DNA of 64,000 bases from Paenibacillus sp. Soil766 (GTDB lineage: Bacteria; Bacillota; Bacilli; Paenibacillales; NBRC-103111): positions 64,501-128,500 of the forward strand of contig NZ_LMSJ01000018.1 of assembly GCF_001428105.1 (NCBI RefSeq). The letters are read 5' to 3'. Positions 26,015 through 36,896 of the stretch are shown here, one piece after another. Positions within the stretch are counted from its first letter, which is position 1; each line of letters begins with the position of its first letter. The position numbers and the translations under genes are program-made. The notes below the pieces were generated by a model. The model searched no databases. It worked only from the letters and a program-made list of their open reading frames with translations, and had not been told where the DNA came from.

Positions 26015-27280
26015 CTATCTCAATGCCTTCATCGCAATATCCGTCCGATAGTGCTTACCCTCAAAATGAATCCGATCCGCATCCGCATAAGCCTTCTGGC
26101 GAGCTTCAACGATATCTTTGCCAAGGCCAGTGATACCGAGCACACGTCCACCGTTGGTGACGATTTGCCCGTTCTCATCAACTGCCGTCCCCGCGTGGAA
26201 CACGAGGGCATCCTGCACTTGATCAAGTCCCGTAATCGGAAGTCCCTTCGGATACGGCCCAGGGTATCCTGGCGAAGCGACGATGACGCATACTGCGGCT
26301 TGCTCGCTCCACTCGATCGGCTGCTCAGAGAGCGTGCCGTTGTTGATCGCAAGGAAAATGTCGAGCAAATCCGTTTGCAAACGCGGCAAAATCACCTGCG
26401 TCTCTGGATCACCGAAGCGCGCGTTGAACTCGATGGTTTTTACACCGTTAGGAGTCAAAATCAGACCCGCATACAGTACGCCTTTGAACGGGCGGCCTTC
26501 TGCCACCATCGCATCCGCTGTCGGTTGGACGATGTTCACAAGTGCTTCTTGCACGATGGACTCTGGAATGTGTGGAAGTGGGGAGTATGTACCCATTCCG
26601 CCTGTGTTCGGTCCTTTATCGTTATCAAAAACCGGCTTATGATCCTGCGAAGGCACCATCAAACGCACGGTTGAACCATCTACGAAGGCCAGTAACGACA
26701 TTTCTTGTCCTGTCAGGAACTCCTCGATCACGACGCTCGCGCCTGCCGATGCCCCAAAAACCTGCCCAACCATGATGTCTTTCAACGCAGCTTCCGCTTC
26801 TTCCATCGTTTGAGCAACGGTAACGCCTTTACCAGCGGCTAAGCCGTCAGCTTTAATAACGATTGGCGCTGTTTGCGAGCGCAAGTACGCAAGTGCTGGC
26901 TCATACGCGTCGAATGACTCGTAAGCCGCTGTAGGGATGCTGTATTTTTTGAGCAGCTGCTTCATAAATACTTTGCTGCCTTCGATAATCGCTGCATTAG
27001 CGCGAGGGCCGAAAGCCGCAATTCCTTTGGACTCCAAATGATCGACCAAACCTGCCGCTAACGGATCATCAGGCGCGACCATAACCAAGTCAATCGCTTG
27101 CTCCTTCGCAAATGTGCTGATCTCTTCGAATTGAAGCTCCGTAATCGGCACGCATTCCGCTAAGCCTGCAATTCCGCCGTTTCCTGGTGCGCAGAACAGT
27201 TTGCTGATTTTCGGGCTTTTGCTAAGTGCCCATACAATGGCATGCTCACGTCCGCCACGTCCAATAACTAATATTTGCAT
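26015..27280 (-). CDS. purD: Phosphoribosylamine-glycine ligase
   Basis: A 421-residue ATP-grasp enzyme joining phosphoribosylamine and glycine to GAR, step 2 of purine synthesis. The N-terminal MQILVIGRGGREHAIVWALS is typical of PurD, and ATP-grasp motifs VIKADGLAAGKGV and EFNARFGDPETQ are present. The start ATG 27280 fits this conserved N-terminus; an ATG seven codons upstream would add residues not found in the family. Last gene of the pur operon, separated from purH by about 70 bases containing a hairpin. Confidence 0.97.
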   Translation of the reverse strand: MQILVIGRGGREHAIVWALSKSPKISKLFCAPGNGGIAGLAECVPITELQFEEISTFAKEQAIDLVMVAPDDPLAAGLVDHLESKGIAAFGPRANAAIIEGSKVFMKQLLKKYSIPTAAYESFDAYEPALAYLRSQTAPIVIKADGLAAGKGVTVAQTMEEAEAALKDIMVGQVFGASAGASVVIEEFLTGQEMSLLAFVDGSTVRLMVPSQDHKPVFDNDKGPNTGGMGTYSPLPHIPESIVQEALVNIVQPTADAMVAEGRPFKGVLYAGLILTPNGVKTIEFNARFGDPETQVILPRLQTDLLDIFLAINNGTLSEQPIEWSEQAAVCVIVASPGYPGPYPKGLPITGLDQVQDALVFHAGTAVDENGQIVTNGGRVLGITGLGKDIVEARQKAYADADRIHFEGKHYRTDIAMKALR

Positions 27281-27304
27281 CCTGTCATCAGTCCCTCTCA
27301 TGGG

Positions 27305-27340
27305 GAATGCCCACGCTCCCCTTACGAAACGTGAGCATTC
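27305..27340 (-). other. Hairpin between purH and purD
   Basis: GAATGCCCACG (27305-27315) and CGTGAGCATTC (27330-27340) pair with one mismatch. There is no T-run, so it is likely a processing or stability hairpin in the operon mRNA rather than a terminator. Confidence 0.45.
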
Positions 27341-27349
27341 TCAATTGTT

Positions 27350-28897
27350 TTAGTGTTTAAAATGACGAACGCCTGTCATGACCATCGCAATACCATTTTC
27401 GTTGGCAACGCGAATGGACTCTTCGTCTTTGATGGAGCCGCCTGGCTGAATCACCGCAGTGATGCCTGCTTTTGCTGCCATTTCAAGTGTATCGCCCATC
27501 GGGAAGAACGCGTCGGATGAAAGTACGGAGCCTTTGGACTTGTCGCCAGCTTGCTCGATTGCGATTTTCGCTGCGCCGACACGGTTCATTTGACCAGCGC
27601 CTACGCCCACAGTCATATCGTCTGCCACGAGTACGATAGCATTGGATTTAACGTGCTTAACGACTTTCCATGCAAAAAGAAGTTGCTTCATCTCTTCCGC
27701 TGTCGGTTGACGTTCGGAAACGACTTTCAGATCAGCTTCTGTCAATTGACGAGCATCACTGGCTTGTACCAGCATGCCGCCTTCAACTGTTGTAATAACT
27801 GGCTGGGACTCACGTCCAGCAATTGTATCCAAACCGGCTACTTTGAGTAGGCGGATGTTTTTCTTTTTAGCCAGAATCTCAAGTGCTTCTGGTGTAAAAT
27901 CTGGCGCAATGACGATTTCCAAGAAAATCTCATGCAGCAATTGTGCAGTCGCTTCGTCGATTGCACGGTTCGCAGCCACGATACCACCGAAGATGGAAGT
28001 CGGGTCCGCATTGTACGCTTTCGTGTAAGCTTCAAGCACGTTTGTACCAATACCTACGCCGCAAGGGTTCATGTGCTTAACGGCAACAACTGCAGGCTCG
28101 CTGAACTCTTTTACAATTTGAAGAGCTGTATTAGCGTCATTAATATTGTTGTACGATAATTCCTTACCGTGTAATTGTTCAGCCGTTGTGATGTTGCCAG
28201 CAGCCGCATTCGGCGAGCGGTAGAACGCTGCGCTTTGGTGCGGATTTTCGCCGTAGCGAAGCTCTTGCATTTTCTCATACGTAACGGTGTAACGCTCTGG
28301 GTAAGGCTCACCTTGGAGGCCAGTCAAATAGTCGCCAATCAAAGCATCGTAAGCGCCCGTGTGACGGAACACTTTGGCTGCAAGACGTTTACGCGTCGCT
28401 AGCATAGTGTCGCCAGTCTCTTGCACTTCTTCCAGCACTTTCGCATAGTCCGTCGTGTCGACGATAACGGAAACGAACGCATGGTTTTTCGCTGCGGAAC
28501 GAAGCATGGTAGGACCACCGATATCGATGTTCTCGATTGCATCTTCGTACGTCACATCAGGCTTCGCAATCGTCTCTGCAAAAGGATACAAATTCACGAC
28601 AACAAGATCAATGTACTCCAGGCCAAGCTCTTTCATGCTTGCTTGGTGCTCTTCGTTGTCACGAACAGCTAGAAGTCCACCATGCACGTTCGGGTGAAGT
28701 GTTTTCACACGGCCGTCCATGATTTCTGGGAACCCTGTAACCTCGGAAATACCGATCACCGGTACCCCTTTATCCTTTAACAAACTAAGCGTACCACCTG
28801 TGGAAATGATCTCAACGCCCAGCTTTGACAGCTCGCTCGCGAATTCAACGATGCCCGTTTTATCGAAAACGGAGATCAGTGCTCTTTTGATTGCCAC
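27350..28897 (-). CDS. purH: Bifunctional AICAR transformylase / IMP cyclohydrolase
   Basis: A 515-residue enzyme for the last two steps to IMP. The N-terminal IMP cyclohydrolase part (MGS-like, [30 protein letters not shown]) covers about residues 1-195 and the AICAR transformylase part the rest ([28 protein letters not shown]). Start is GTG 28897 with AAGGAGG upstream. Unlike in B. subtilis, where purN and purH are adjacent, about 390 bases with a hairpin array separate it from purN. Confidence 0.97.
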   Translation of the reverse strand: MAIKRALISVFDKTGIVEFASELSKLGVEIISTGGTLSLLKDKGVPVIGISEVTGFPEIMDGRVKTLHPNVHGGLLAVRDNEEHQASMKELGLEYIDLVVVNLYPFAETIAKPDVTYEDAIENIDIGGPTMLRSAAKNHAFVSVIVDTTDYAKVLEEVQETGDTMLATRKRLAAKVFRHTGAYDALIGDYLTGLQGEPYPERYTVTYEKMQELRYGENPHQSAAFYRSPNAAAGNITTAEQLHGKELSYNNINDANTALQIVKEFSEPAVVAVKHMNPCGVGIGTNVLEAYTKAYNADPTSIFGGIVAANRAIDEATAQLLHEIFLEIVIAPDFTPEALEILAKKKNIRLLKVAGLDTIAGRESQPVITTVEGGMLVQASDARQLTEADLKVVSERQPTAEEMKQLLFAWKVVKHVKSNAIVLVADDMTVGVGAGQMNRVGAAKIAIEQAGDKSKGSVLSSDAFFPMGDTLEMAAKAGITAVIQPGGSIKDEESIRVANENGIAMVMTGVRHFKH

Positions 28898-28942
28898 TAT
28901 GCTTCCTCCTTAGGGAATGGAATTGGTTGTGAATGTTTACGT

Positions 28943-29200
28943 TAGTGATGAAAATCATCACTATTGCGGATATTTCTCGCGGGAAGCCCTACTTAGTGAT
29001 GTAAAACATCACTAAAGCACACGATACTCCTACTTTGGGAGCATAATCGGCTCTTTAGTGATGAAAAACATCACTAAAGCACACGATACTCCCACTTTGG
29101 GAGCATAATCGGCTCCTTAGTGATGTAAAACATCACTAAAGCACACGACACTCCCACTTTGGGAGCATAATCGGCTCTATAGTGATGAAAATCATCACTA
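28943..29200. repeat. 62-bp tandem hairpin array inside the pur operon
   Basis: TAGTGATG(T/A)AAAA-CATCACTA palindromes begin at 28943, 28994, 29056, 29118 and 29180; intervals are 51, 62, 62 and 62 bases. The three 62-bp units share a spacer that itself holds a smaller palindrome, CTCCCACTTTGGGAG. Arms are 9-10 bp and nearly perfect. The array lies in the transcribed gap between purN and purH, so it will be present in the operon mRNA. Confidence 0.95.
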
Positions 29201-29285
29201 TAGAGCGTGGAACGTCCAGCTGCCATATAAATAAAAATATAAGTACCACACACGCACTCAAGCGCGTGCAACAAAACCATAAACC

Positions 29286-29897
29286 CTACTTCCGCACGCT
29301 AACCCTGCGGCCGTCCAAGCTCACGCGACCCTCGCGCAGCCACCGCACAACCTGCGGCAGCAGCACGTGCTCAGCCGCGTGGATTCGCTCCGTGAGCGAA
29401 TCTGCCGTCTCGTGCTCGTGGATCTCCACGGCACGCTGGGCAATGATCGGGCCGGAGTCCAGCCCGCCATCGACGAAGTGCACCGTGACGCCAGTCTGCT
29501 TCACGCCGTACTCAACCGCCTGTTCCACAGCGCGGACGCCGGGGAACGACGGCAACAACGACGGATGAATATTAATCATCCGCCCGAAGAAAGGCTCAAC
29601 CAGCACATTCGTAATAATCCGCATGTACCCTGCCATCACCACCAGATCGACCTGACGATCCTGCAGCTCTTTCAAGATCAGCGTCTCATACGCCTCACGG
29701 CTTTCGTATTCCTTCGGATTAAAGGCAAAAACAGGCACCTTCGCTTCCTTGGCACGCTCAACAACGAACGCCTTTGGGCGGTCACAGACAAGAAGCTCGA
29801 TGCTGACATCAAGCTTCCCTTTCTGTACCTGATCCACAATGGCCTGGAAATTCGAGCCGCTGCCTGAAGCCATCACCGCGATGCGATAAGGCTGCAT
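29286..29897 (-). CDS. purN: Phosphoribosylglycinamide formyltransferase
   Basis: A 203-residue folate-dependent enzyme turning GAR to FGAR. Family motifs: VMASGSGSNFQAI at the N-terminus, MAGYMRII (about 90), NIHPSLLPSFPG (about 107-118) and TGVTVHFVDGGLDSGPII. Its ATG overlaps the purM stop in TAATG. The following purH is far away (390 bases), unlike the tight spacing elsewhere in the operon. Confidence 0.97.
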   Translation of the reverse strand: MQPYRIAVMASGSGSNFQAIVDQVQKGKLDVSIELLVCDRPKAFVVERAKEAKVPVFAFNPKEYESREAYETLILKELQDRQVDLVVMAGYMRIITNVLVEPFFGRMINIHPSLLPSFPGVRAVEQAVEYGVKQTGVTVHFVDGGLDSGPIIAQRAVEIHEHETADSLTERIHAAEHVLLPQVVRWLREGRVSLDGRRVSVRK

Positions 29898-30937
29898 TAC
29901 ACGTCAGCTCCTTGAAACGTAACTACACGCTCGCCTTCTGTAACAACACCTAGACGATACGCTTTCTCGCCTTGCGCTTCCGCTGCAACGATCGCTTTCT
30001 CTGCATCGTCAGCTGCCACGATCACAACCATCCCGATTCCCATGTTGAACGTGCGGAACATATCATTGTTCGTGATGTTGCCTACACGCTGCATCAAGGA
30101 GAAAATCGGAAGGATCGGCCATGATCCATATTGGATATCCACGTTCACGCCATCAGGCAGAACCCGCGGAATATTTTCGATGAAACCGCCGCCTGTGATA
30201 TGCGCCATCCCTTTGATCGCTACATCTTCCAACATAGCTAGAACTGGCTTCACATACAGCTTCGTCGGCTCAAGCAGCACGTTACCAAGCTTGTCGCCAA
30301 GCTCTTCCACATGCCCTTGAAGGGTATATCCGTTATCTTCTAGCAAAAGCTTACGCACAAGCGAGAACCCGTTGCTGTGTACGCCGCTTGAAGCTAGTCC
30401 TAGCACGACATCTCCAGGACGGATTGTTGTTCCGTCGATGATCTTTTTCTTGTCGACGATTCCAACCGTAAAGCCAGCAATGTCATACTCCCCTTCAGCA
30501 TACATGCCCGGCATTTCCGCCGTTTCGCCACCGATAAGTGAGCAGCCAGACTGCGCACATCCGTCGGCGATCCCTTTAATGATCGCTTCAATTTTCTCTG
30601 GAATGACTTTGTCACAAGCGAGATAGTCTAGGAAGAACAATGGCTCTGCGCCTTGAACGATAATATCGTTCACACACATCGCAACCGCGTCGATCCCAAT
30701 CGTATCATGCTTATCCATGGCAAAAGCAATCTTCAGCTTCGTGCCCACGCCGTCCGTACCCGATACGAGTACAGGCTCCTCATACTTGTCTTTGTTCAAG
30801 CTGAACAGCCCGCCGAAGCCACCGAGATCTGTTAACACTTCAGGACGGAATGTCCGTTTCACGTGCTTTTTCATCCGTTCTACTGCTTCGTTCCCCGCCG
30901 CGATATCGACGCCAGCCTTTTTATAAGCATCCGACAC
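29897..30937 (-). CDS. purM: Phosphoribosylformylglycinamidine cyclo-ligase (AIR synthetase)
   Basis: A 346-residue ATP-dependent enzyme closing the imidazole ring to AIR. It carries [19 protein letters not shown] at the N-terminus, [26 protein letters not shown] and the late [12 protein letters not shown]. Start is GTG 30937, nine bases after GGAG. Its stop TAA overlaps the purN ATG. Confidence 0.97.
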   Translation of the reverse strand: MSDAYKKAGVDIAAGNEAVERMKKHVKRTFRPEVLTDLGGFGGLFSLNKDKYEEPVLVSGTDGVGTKLKIAFAMDKHDTIGIDAVAMCVNDIIVQGAEPLFFLDYLACDKVIPEKIEAIIKGIADGCAQSGCSLIGGETAEMPGMYAEGEYDIAGFTVGIVDKKKIIDGTTIRPGDVVLGLASSGVHSNGFSLVRKLLLEDNGYTLQGHVEELGDKLGNVLLEPTKLYVKPVLAMLEDVAIKGMAHITGGGFIENIPRVLPDGVNVDIQYGSWPILPIFSLMQRVGNITNNDMFRTFNMGIGMVVIVAADDAEKAIVAAEAQGEKAYRLGVVTEGERVVTFQGADV

Positions 30938-31020
30938 TGACCAACACTCCTTAGTTTGTCTATATATGGGGGAGGTCGCTAGACCCCCGTTTTCTCTCTT
31001 GCCTTTTGCTGAATCAGCCT

Positions 31021-32553
31021 TTAGTCACACGCACAGCCAACCTTCGTCACATCAACAATCTCAGTTGGATAGCTGTTATCGAAACAAGCAGTACAATATC
31101 CGCTTTCTTTGCCTGCGGAACCTTGACCGATTGAATCTAACAGCCCATCCTTCGTCAGAAAATGAAGCGAATCCGCGTTGATTGCTTTGCGAATCTCTTC
31201 GATCGAATTCATCGCCGCGATAAGCTCTTTGCGATCCGGTGTATCAATCCCGTAGTAACAAGGGTTCATAAACGGCGGCGAAGAAATCCGCACATGAACC
31301 TCCGTTGCTCCTGCTTCACGAAGCAGGTTGACGATGCGTAAGGACGTTGTCCCACGAACGATGGAGTCATCGATCATCACGACACGCTTGCCTTCGACCA
31401 CCTTGCGAACGGCGCTCAGCTTCATTTTGACACCTTGCTCACGCAGTTCTTGGCTTGGAATAATGAACGTACGGCCAGTGTAGCGGTTCTTGATCAGACC
31501 CAGCTCATAAGGAATCCCCGTTTGTTCTGCGAAACCAATTGCAGCTGAAATACTAGAATCCGGCACGCCGGTTACAATGTCAGCATCCACGAAAGCTTCC
31601 ATCGCTAGTCGCTTACCCATCCGTTTACGAGCGGAGTGAATATTCACGGTATCAATGTCGCTGTCAGGACGAGCAAAGTAGATGTATTCCATCGCACAAA
31701 TCGCGCGCTTGCCACCCTCTGTAAACTGCTCGGAACGGAAACCGTCACGATCAATCACAATGATCTCGCCAGGCTGTACATCACGGAAATAGGTTGCCCC
31801 AACCGCATCAAATGCACATGTCTCAGACGCGAACAAGTAAGCATCTCCGAGGCGACCGATCATGAACGGACGTAAGCCGTTCGGATCAAGCGCAGCAATC
31901 AATTTATCTTTGGTGATAATAAGGAATGCGAAGCCGCCGATGACTTGATTCATCGCATCTTTCACAGCGTCAACGATATCATCATGCTCCGAACGAGCAA
32001 TCAGATGCGCCATAACCTCGGTATCACTTGTTGTTTGGAATATGGAACCCTTACGCTCCAGTTCACGCTTGATAATGTTGGCATTATCCAGATTCCCGTT
32101 CGTCGCAATCGCTAGATCGCCCTCGCGGTATTTGAACACAAGCGGCTGCGCATTCGCCAGCTTGCTTTCGCCTGCTGTGGAATAACGAACATGTGCGATA
32201 GCCGTCGAGCCCGTAAGTGGATGCAAATTATCATTTGTAAAAACTTCCTTCGCAAGTCCCATTCCACGGTAATAATTAAATTTGCCACCATCAACCGTAC
32301 AGATGCCGGCACTTTCCTGTCCACGATGCTGAAGGGCATGCAGCCCGTAATAGCACAGGGAGGAAGCGTCGGGATGACCATACACCCCGAACACCCCGCA
32401 CTCTTCATTCAGCTTATCGAACAATCCACCTTGGCCGCCAATACCTTCGTTGTAATAGTCACCTGTCCAAAGCTCATGCTGCCCATTCTCAAGTTGTTCC
32501 AATGGTGCCACAGGAAGCTTTAGGGCCTTGGATTGTTTCACGCCATTAGACAT
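31021..32553 (-). CDS. purF: Amidophosphoribosyltransferase
   Basis: A 510-residue enzyme for the committed step, PRPP plus glutamine to phosphoribosylamine. The glutaminase nucleophile is Cys52 in [11 protein letters not shown], so about 51 residues must be removed as propeptide; B. subtilis PurF has only about 11. The PRPP site [14 protein letters not shown] and C-terminal cysteines GCACD (Fe-S ligands in the Bacillus type) are present. ATG 32553 has AAGGA nine bases upstream and overlaps the end of purL by 16 bases. No better internal start before Cys52 was seen. Confidence 0.96.
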   Translation of the reverse strand: MSNGVKQSKALKLPVAPLEQLENGQHELWTGDYYNEGIGGQGGLFDKLNEECGVFGVYGHPDASSLCYYGLHALQHRGQESAGICTVDGGKFNYYRGMGLAKEVFTNDNLHPLTGSTAIAHVRYSTAGESKLANAQPLVFKYREGDLAIATNGNLDNANIIKRELERKGSIFQTTSDTEVMAHLIARSEHDDIVDAVKDAMNQVIGGFAFLIITKDKLIAALDPNGLRPFMIGRLGDAYLFASETCAFDAVGATYFRDVQPGEIIVIDRDGFRSEQFTEGGKRAICAMEYIYFARPDSDIDTVNIHSARKRMGKRLAMEAFVDADIVTGVPDSSISAAIGFAEQTGIPYELGLIKNRYTGRTFIIPSQELREQGVKMKLSAVRKVVEGKRVVMIDDSIVRGTTSLRIVNLLREAGATEVHVRISSPPFMNPCYYGIDTPDRKELIAAMNSIEEIRKAINADSLHFLTKDGLLDSIGQGSAGKESGYCTACFDNSYPTEIVDVTKVGCACD

Positions 32554-34781
32554 GGAATCGCATCCTTCCAGACCTTCGCCAGCTCGTTTACAGGAGACTG
32601 GAGACGCTGTTCGTCATTGATTTTCACAGTAAGGTAAGAACCTGTTACTCTTCCGATTTCTTGATAAGGAACACCTTGGGAAGCGATCCAGTGTTTCAAA
32701 GCATCCGCTTTGTCTGGTGTCGCGCTTAGCACGATACGAGATTGCGTTTCGCTGAACAAAGCGAAGTCAGGACGTAGTTCAGAAGCTACATTAACCTCTG
32801 CACCGATGTTTCCGCTGATACAGCTTTCTGCTAGTGCTACAGCCAATCCGCCTTCAGACAAGTCATGTGCGGAAGCAACTAGACCTTCTTGGATCGCTTT
32901 AAGCACTGCATTTTGCAGGCGTTTCTCAGTAGCCAAGTCCAACTCAGGAGGACGGCCTTCTGTTACACCGTGAATGACATATTGGAATTCGCTGCCGCCA
33001 AGCTCCGCTTTCGTCTCGCCTAGCAGGATGATGATGTCGCCTTCATTTTTGAAGTTTTGCGTCGTGATGTGGTCTGTGTCATGCACAAGACCAACCATTC
33101 CGATAACCGGAGTCGGGTAAATTGCGCCTTTGGAGTTCTCGTTGTAAAGCGAAACGTTTCCGCCGATAACCGGCGTATCCAAGAAGCGGCAAGCTTCTGC
33201 CATACCGTCTGTGGATTTCTCCAACTGCCAGAAGATTTCAGGCTTGTCCGGGGAACCGAAGTTCAAGTTATCCGTCACAGCAAGCGGCTCAGCACCGGAA
33301 CAAACGATGTTACGAGCTGCTTCGGATACCGCGATACGTCCGCCCACTTCCGGATCTAGGTACACGTAGCGTCCGTTACAATCCGTTGTCATCGCAAGAC
33401 CTTTGCGCGTGCCGCGGATCGTTACGACTGCTGCGTCCGAACCTGGACGCACAGCTGTTTCTGTACGAACCATGTAATCGTACTGGTTGTAAACCCACTC
33501 TTTGCTCGCTACCGTCGGGGACGCGAGTACGGATTTCAGCGCATCCGTCAACTTCGTTACCTCTGGGTAACGTGTTGTATCGATCGCTGCGCTTGCTTCG
33601 TAATAAGCCGGCACTTTGCTTGGCTTATTGTAAACCGGGCACTCGTCAACGAGTGCGCCTACAGGCATGTTCGCCACGACTTCACCGTGGTGGATCAATT
33701 TCAAGAAACCGTCGTCCGTTACTTTACCGACTTTTGCACAGTGCAAGCCCCAACGCTCGAAAATGCCCTTAGCTTGCGCCTCATCCTTCGGCTCAACAAC
33801 GAATAGCATACGCTCTTGGGACTCGGACAACATCATTTCATACGCCGTCATGCCTTCTTCGCGTTGTGGAACTTCGTCCAGGTACAGCTCCATGCCGTTA
33901 CCTGCTTTACTTGCCATCTCAGCGGAGGAACACGTAAGTCCCGCTGCACCCATATCTTGAATTCCGAGCACGATGCCGGAATCGATTAACTCTAAGCAAG
34001 CTTCTAGTACTAGCTTTTCCATGAACGGATCGCCAACTTGTACCGCTGGACGCTTCGCTTCGGATTCAGCTGTCAATTCCTCGGATGCGAATGTCGCACC
34101 GTGGATACCGTCGCGGCCTGTTGCCGGGCCGACGTAGAAGACTGGGTTGCCAACACCTTTGGCAACACCGCGTTGGATCATGTCGTGGTCGATAAGACCC
34201 ACGCACATTGCGTTAACGAGAGGGTTCCCCTCGTAGCTCTCGTCGAACATCACTTCGCCGCCAACTGTCGGGATCCCGATACAGTTGCCGTATCCAGCGA
34301 TACCGGAGACAACGTGCTCGAACAAGTACTTCACGCGATCGTTTTCCAGTTTACCGAAACGCAAGGAGTTCAATAGTGCCACTGGGCGTGCACCCATGGA
34401 GAAAATATCACGAATAATACCGCCCACACCTGTCGCCGCGCCTTGGTAAGGCTCGATAGCGGAAGGGTGGTTATGACTTTCAATTTTGAAAACAACCGCT
34501 TGGTTGTCCCCGATATCTACAATCCCTGCACCTTCACCAGGTCCCATAAGAACGCGAGGTCCTGTAACTGGGAATTTGCGAAGAACAGGTTTGGAATTTT
34601 TGTAAGAACAATGCTCGGACCACATTACGCTGAATACGCCGATTTCTACGTAATTCGGAGTACGTCCAAGGAAACCACAAATCTTAGCAAACTCCTCGTC
34701 GGTTACACCCATTTGCTTGTAAATCTTCTGTTCCGCGATTTGTTCCGGGGATGGTTCCTTAGCGGATAGCTGCTGCGTCAT
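32538..34781 (-). CDS. purL: Phosphoribosylformylglycinamidine synthase, large subunit
   Basis: A 747-residue small-type PurL, converting FGAR to FGAM together with PurQ and PurS. Conserved parts: [48 protein letters not shown], and [12 protein letters not shown] 34781 has GGAGGG six bases upstream; a GTG six codons earlier includes that site. Its start lies within the 3' end of purQ (23-base overlap). Confidence 0.97.
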   Translation of the reverse strand: MTQQLSAKEPSPEQIAEQKIYKQMGVTDEEFAKICGFLGRTPNYVEIGVFSVMWSEHCSYKNSKPVLRKFPVTGPRVLMGPGEGAGIVDIGDNQAVVFKIESHNHPSAIEPYQGAATGVGGIIRDIFSMGARPVALLNSLRFGKLENDRVKYLFEHVVSGIAGYGNCIGIPTVGGEVMFDESYEGNPLVNAMCVGLIDHDMIQRGVAKGVGNPVFYVGPATGRDGIHGATFASEELTAESEAKRPAVQVGDPFMEKLVLEACLELIDSGIVLGIQDMGAAGLTCSSAEMASKAGNGMELYLDEVPQREEGMTAYEMMLSESQERMLFVVEPKDEAQAKGIFERWGLHCAKVGKVTDDGFLKLIHHGEVVANMPVGALVDECPVYNKPSKVPAYYEASAAIDTTRYPEVTKLTDALKSVLASPTVASKEWVYNQYDYMVRTETAVRPGSDAAVVTIRGTRKGLAMTTDCNGRYVYLDPEVGGRIAVSEAARNIVCSGAEPLAVTDNLNFGSPDKPEIFWQLEKSTDGMAEACRFLDTPVIGGNVSLYNENSKGAIYPTPVIGMVGLVHDTDHITTQNFKNEGDIIILLGETKAELGGSEFQYVIHGVTEGRPPELDLATEKRLQNAVLKAIQEGLVASAHDLSEGGLAVALAESCISGNIGAEVNVASELRPDFALFSETQSRIVLSATPDKADALKHWIASQGVPYQEIGRVTGSYLTVKINDEQRLQSPVNELAKVWKDAIPCLMA

Positions 34782-35454
34782 GTTTTTCCCTCCAAGCACT
34801 TAGAATTGATGTGAACATTTTCTTACCGTCTGCGGAGCCTAGAATCTCATGTATGGCACGCTCAGGATGGGGCATCATACCCACAACGTTCCCTGCTTTA
34901 TTGCTGATTCCAGCGATATCATCCAGTGATCCGTTCGGGTTGTTGCCCGCTTCATAACGGAACACGATTTGGTTATTTTCTTGCAAATCTTTCAGCGTTG
35001 CTTCGTCACAGTAGTAGTTGCCTTCACCGTGTGCGATCGGAATGTTGATCAATTCACCTTCGGCATAATCACGTGTGAACGCCGTTGTGTTGTTCTCAAC
35101 CTTCAGAACCGCTTGGTGACAGCGGAATTTCATGCCGTTATTGCGCAGCAATGCGCCTGGCAGCAAACGAGCTTCCGTTAACACTTGGAATCCGTTACAA
35201 ATACCTAGAATGTACTTGCCTTCTTCCGCAGCCTTCACGACAGCCTTCATTACGTTGGTAAACTGAGCAATCGCTCCACAACGCAGGTAATCCCCGTAAG
35301 AGAATCCTCCTGGTACTAGGATGCAATCGTATTTGGACAAGTCGCCGTCCGTATGCCACACATAGTCAACTGGTTGACCAATTGTATCTTCAATCGCTTT
35401 GTACAAGTCGATATCGCAATTCGATCCCGGGAACACAAGAACCGCAAAATTCAT
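34759..35454 (-). CDS. purQ: Phosphoribosylformylglycinamidine synthase, glutaminase subunit
   Basis: A 231-residue class I glutamine amidotransferase that supplies ammonia to PurL. The nucleophile Cys lies in [10 protein letters not shown], with [14 protein letters not shown] at the N-terminus, [16 protein letters not shown], and the catalytic His/Glu in [16 protein letters not shown] lies before ATG 35454. It follows purS by about 36 bases. Confidence 0.97.
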   Translation of the reverse strand: MNFAVLVFPGSNCDIDLYKAIEDTIGQPVDYVWHTDGDLSKYDCILVPGGFSYGDYLRCGAIAQFTNVMKAVVKAAEEGKYILGICNGFQVLTEARLLPGALLRNNGMKFRCHQAVLKVENNTTAFTRDYAEGELINIPIAHGEGNYYCDEATLKDLQENNQIVFRYEAGNNPNGSLDDIAGISNKAGNVVGMMPHPERAIHEILGSADGKKMFTSILSAWREKHDAAAIR

Positions 35455-35490
35455 GGTTTTTCCTCCTAAAAGTTGTGCTTTAATGGTCTC

Positions 35491-35730
35491 TTACACCAAT
35501 TCGTAACGGTAGTCTTCGATAACTGTGTTCGCAAGCAATTTCTCACACATAGCTTTCACGCGTGCTTCTGCTTCTGCTCTGTCTGTTGTACCAAGCTCAA
35601 GCTCCAAGTATTTACCGATGCGCACTTTGCCAACTTCTTCGAAGCCCATGGAGTGAAGTGCTCCTTGTACTGCCGTTCCTTGCACGTCCAATACGTTTTG
35701 TTTAATCGTTACATAGACTGTTGCTTTCAT
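35491..35730 (-). CDS. purS: Phosphoribosylformylglycinamidine synthase subunit PurS
   Basis: A 79-residue bridging subunit that couples PurQ and PurL. MKATVYVTIKQNVLDVQGTA at the N-terminus and GKYLELEL in the middle are typical. It is separated from purC by about 200 bases holding an inverted-repeat element, the only place where the first half of the operon is not tightly packed. Confidence 0.96.
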   Translation of the reverse strand: MKATVYVTIKQNVLDVQGTAVQGALHSMGFEEVGKVRIGKYLELELGTTDRAEAEARVKAMCEKLLANTVIEDYRYELV

Positions 35731-35764
35731 CGTGAAATCGCTCCTCAGCGTTATTTTAGAGGTA

Positions 35765-35930
35765 GTTCAAAAAGTCGTTTTTGATCACGAAGCAATTCGA
35801 GAAGCCAATTCGACATCGAATCTTGCGTTCACCTTCGAAGTCCGGTGCTCATGTAGGTTTGCCTACACTCCGCTCCTCCTTCTTCAGGTTCTCGCAATCT
35901 TCTCGGTGCTGAAAATCCGACTTTTTGAAC
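35765..35930. mobile_element. 166-bp element with 13-bp perfect inverted repeats between purC and purS
   Basis: GTTCAAAAAGTCG (35765-35777) and CGACTTTTTGAAC (35918-35930) bound a non-coding segment with internal complementary pieces. It has MITE form: short, no gene, perfect ends. I see no clear target duplication. I recall similar elements scattered in Paenibacillus genomes but cannot check that here. It lies in transcribed DNA of the pur operon. Confidence 0.65.
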
Positions 35931-35938
35931 ACACATTT

Positions 35939-36844
35939 TTAGTCAACCAAGCGGTGCAGAATACCTTTATATCGGTTCGAAGTCTCTTCCACCACAGAAG
36001 TTGGAAGTTCGTCCGGTTCACTATTTTTATCCCAACCTGATCCCGCCAAATATGTGCGAACAGGCTCTTTGTCCATGGAATCAATCTCGATATCCAAGGC
36101 ATATTTATCTTCAGACCAATAACGGGAAGAATCCGGTGTGAAAATCTCATCAATTATAATAAGTTCGCCCGCATAAAAACCGAATTCAAACTTCGTATCC
36201 GCTAAAATAATGCCTTTTTGCTCGCAGATGGAATGCGCCAGCACGTACAACATAATGCTGCGCTCTTGCAGCGCATAGGTCAGTTCTTCGCCGACCAATT
36301 CTTTCATCTGTGCGAGGGAGATGTCTTCGTCATGACCGACATCATTTTTCGCTGCTGGCGTGAAAATCGGCTCCGGCAAACGCTCGTTTTTACGCAAGCC
36401 TTCCGGCAATTTAATACCGTTAATTTCCCCGGTTTTCTCGTACTGTCTCCAGCCGTTTCCTGTGATGTAGCCACGAACCACGCACTCGATGGAGATGCGC
36501 TCCGCCTTTTTCGCCACGATGATACGCTCTTTCAAAAGCTCTCGATCAGCAGCACTTGGAATAATCGCTTGAAGCTTCTCAACATCTGTATGGATGATGT
36601 GATTGTTCATATAACCGCTAGTAATTCCGAACCAGTACTTGCTCAAAGCATTGAGCACATACCCTTTATCTGGAACGCCAGGCTTCAAGATGTAATCAAA
36701 AGCCGAAATCCGATCCGTTACCACGATCAAAAAGCTATCGCCAAGATCATACAGTTCACGTACTTTGCCTTTGTGCACCAGCGGCGCATTAATCATTTCC
36801 TCAGCTGTATCTACGATCACGCTTGCGTTTGCCACGAATTCCAC
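35939..36844 (-). CDS. purC: Phosphoribosylaminoimidazole-succinocarboxamide synthase
   Basis: A 301-residue SAICAR synthetase adding aspartate to CAIR. HKGKVRELYDLGDSFLIVVTDRISAFD, ECVVRGYITGNGWRQYEKTG and LADTKFEFG are all present. It is of the longer type with extra N-terminal residues before the conserved KGKVREL core (about 25). It lies between purB and the inverted-repeat element. Confidence 0.96.
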   Translation of the reverse strand: MEFVANASVIVDTAEEMINAPLVHKGKVRELYDLGDSFLIVVTDRISAFDYILKPGVPDKGYVLNALSKYWFGITSGYMNNHIIHTDVEKLQAIIPSAADRELLKERIIVAKKAERISIECVVRGYITGNGWRQYEKTGEINGIKLPEGLRKNERLPEPIFTPAAKNDVGHDEDISLAQMKELVGEELTYALQERSIMLYVLAHSICEQKGIILADTKFEFGFYAGELIIIDEIFTPDSSRYWSEDKYALDIEIDSMDKEPVRTYLAGSGWDKNSEPDELPTSVVEETSNRYKGILHRLVD

Positions 36845-36896
36845 ACCCTTTCCCCATCAAATCTATCTGTTAGTTCAATATCTTCTAGGTCTAGTT

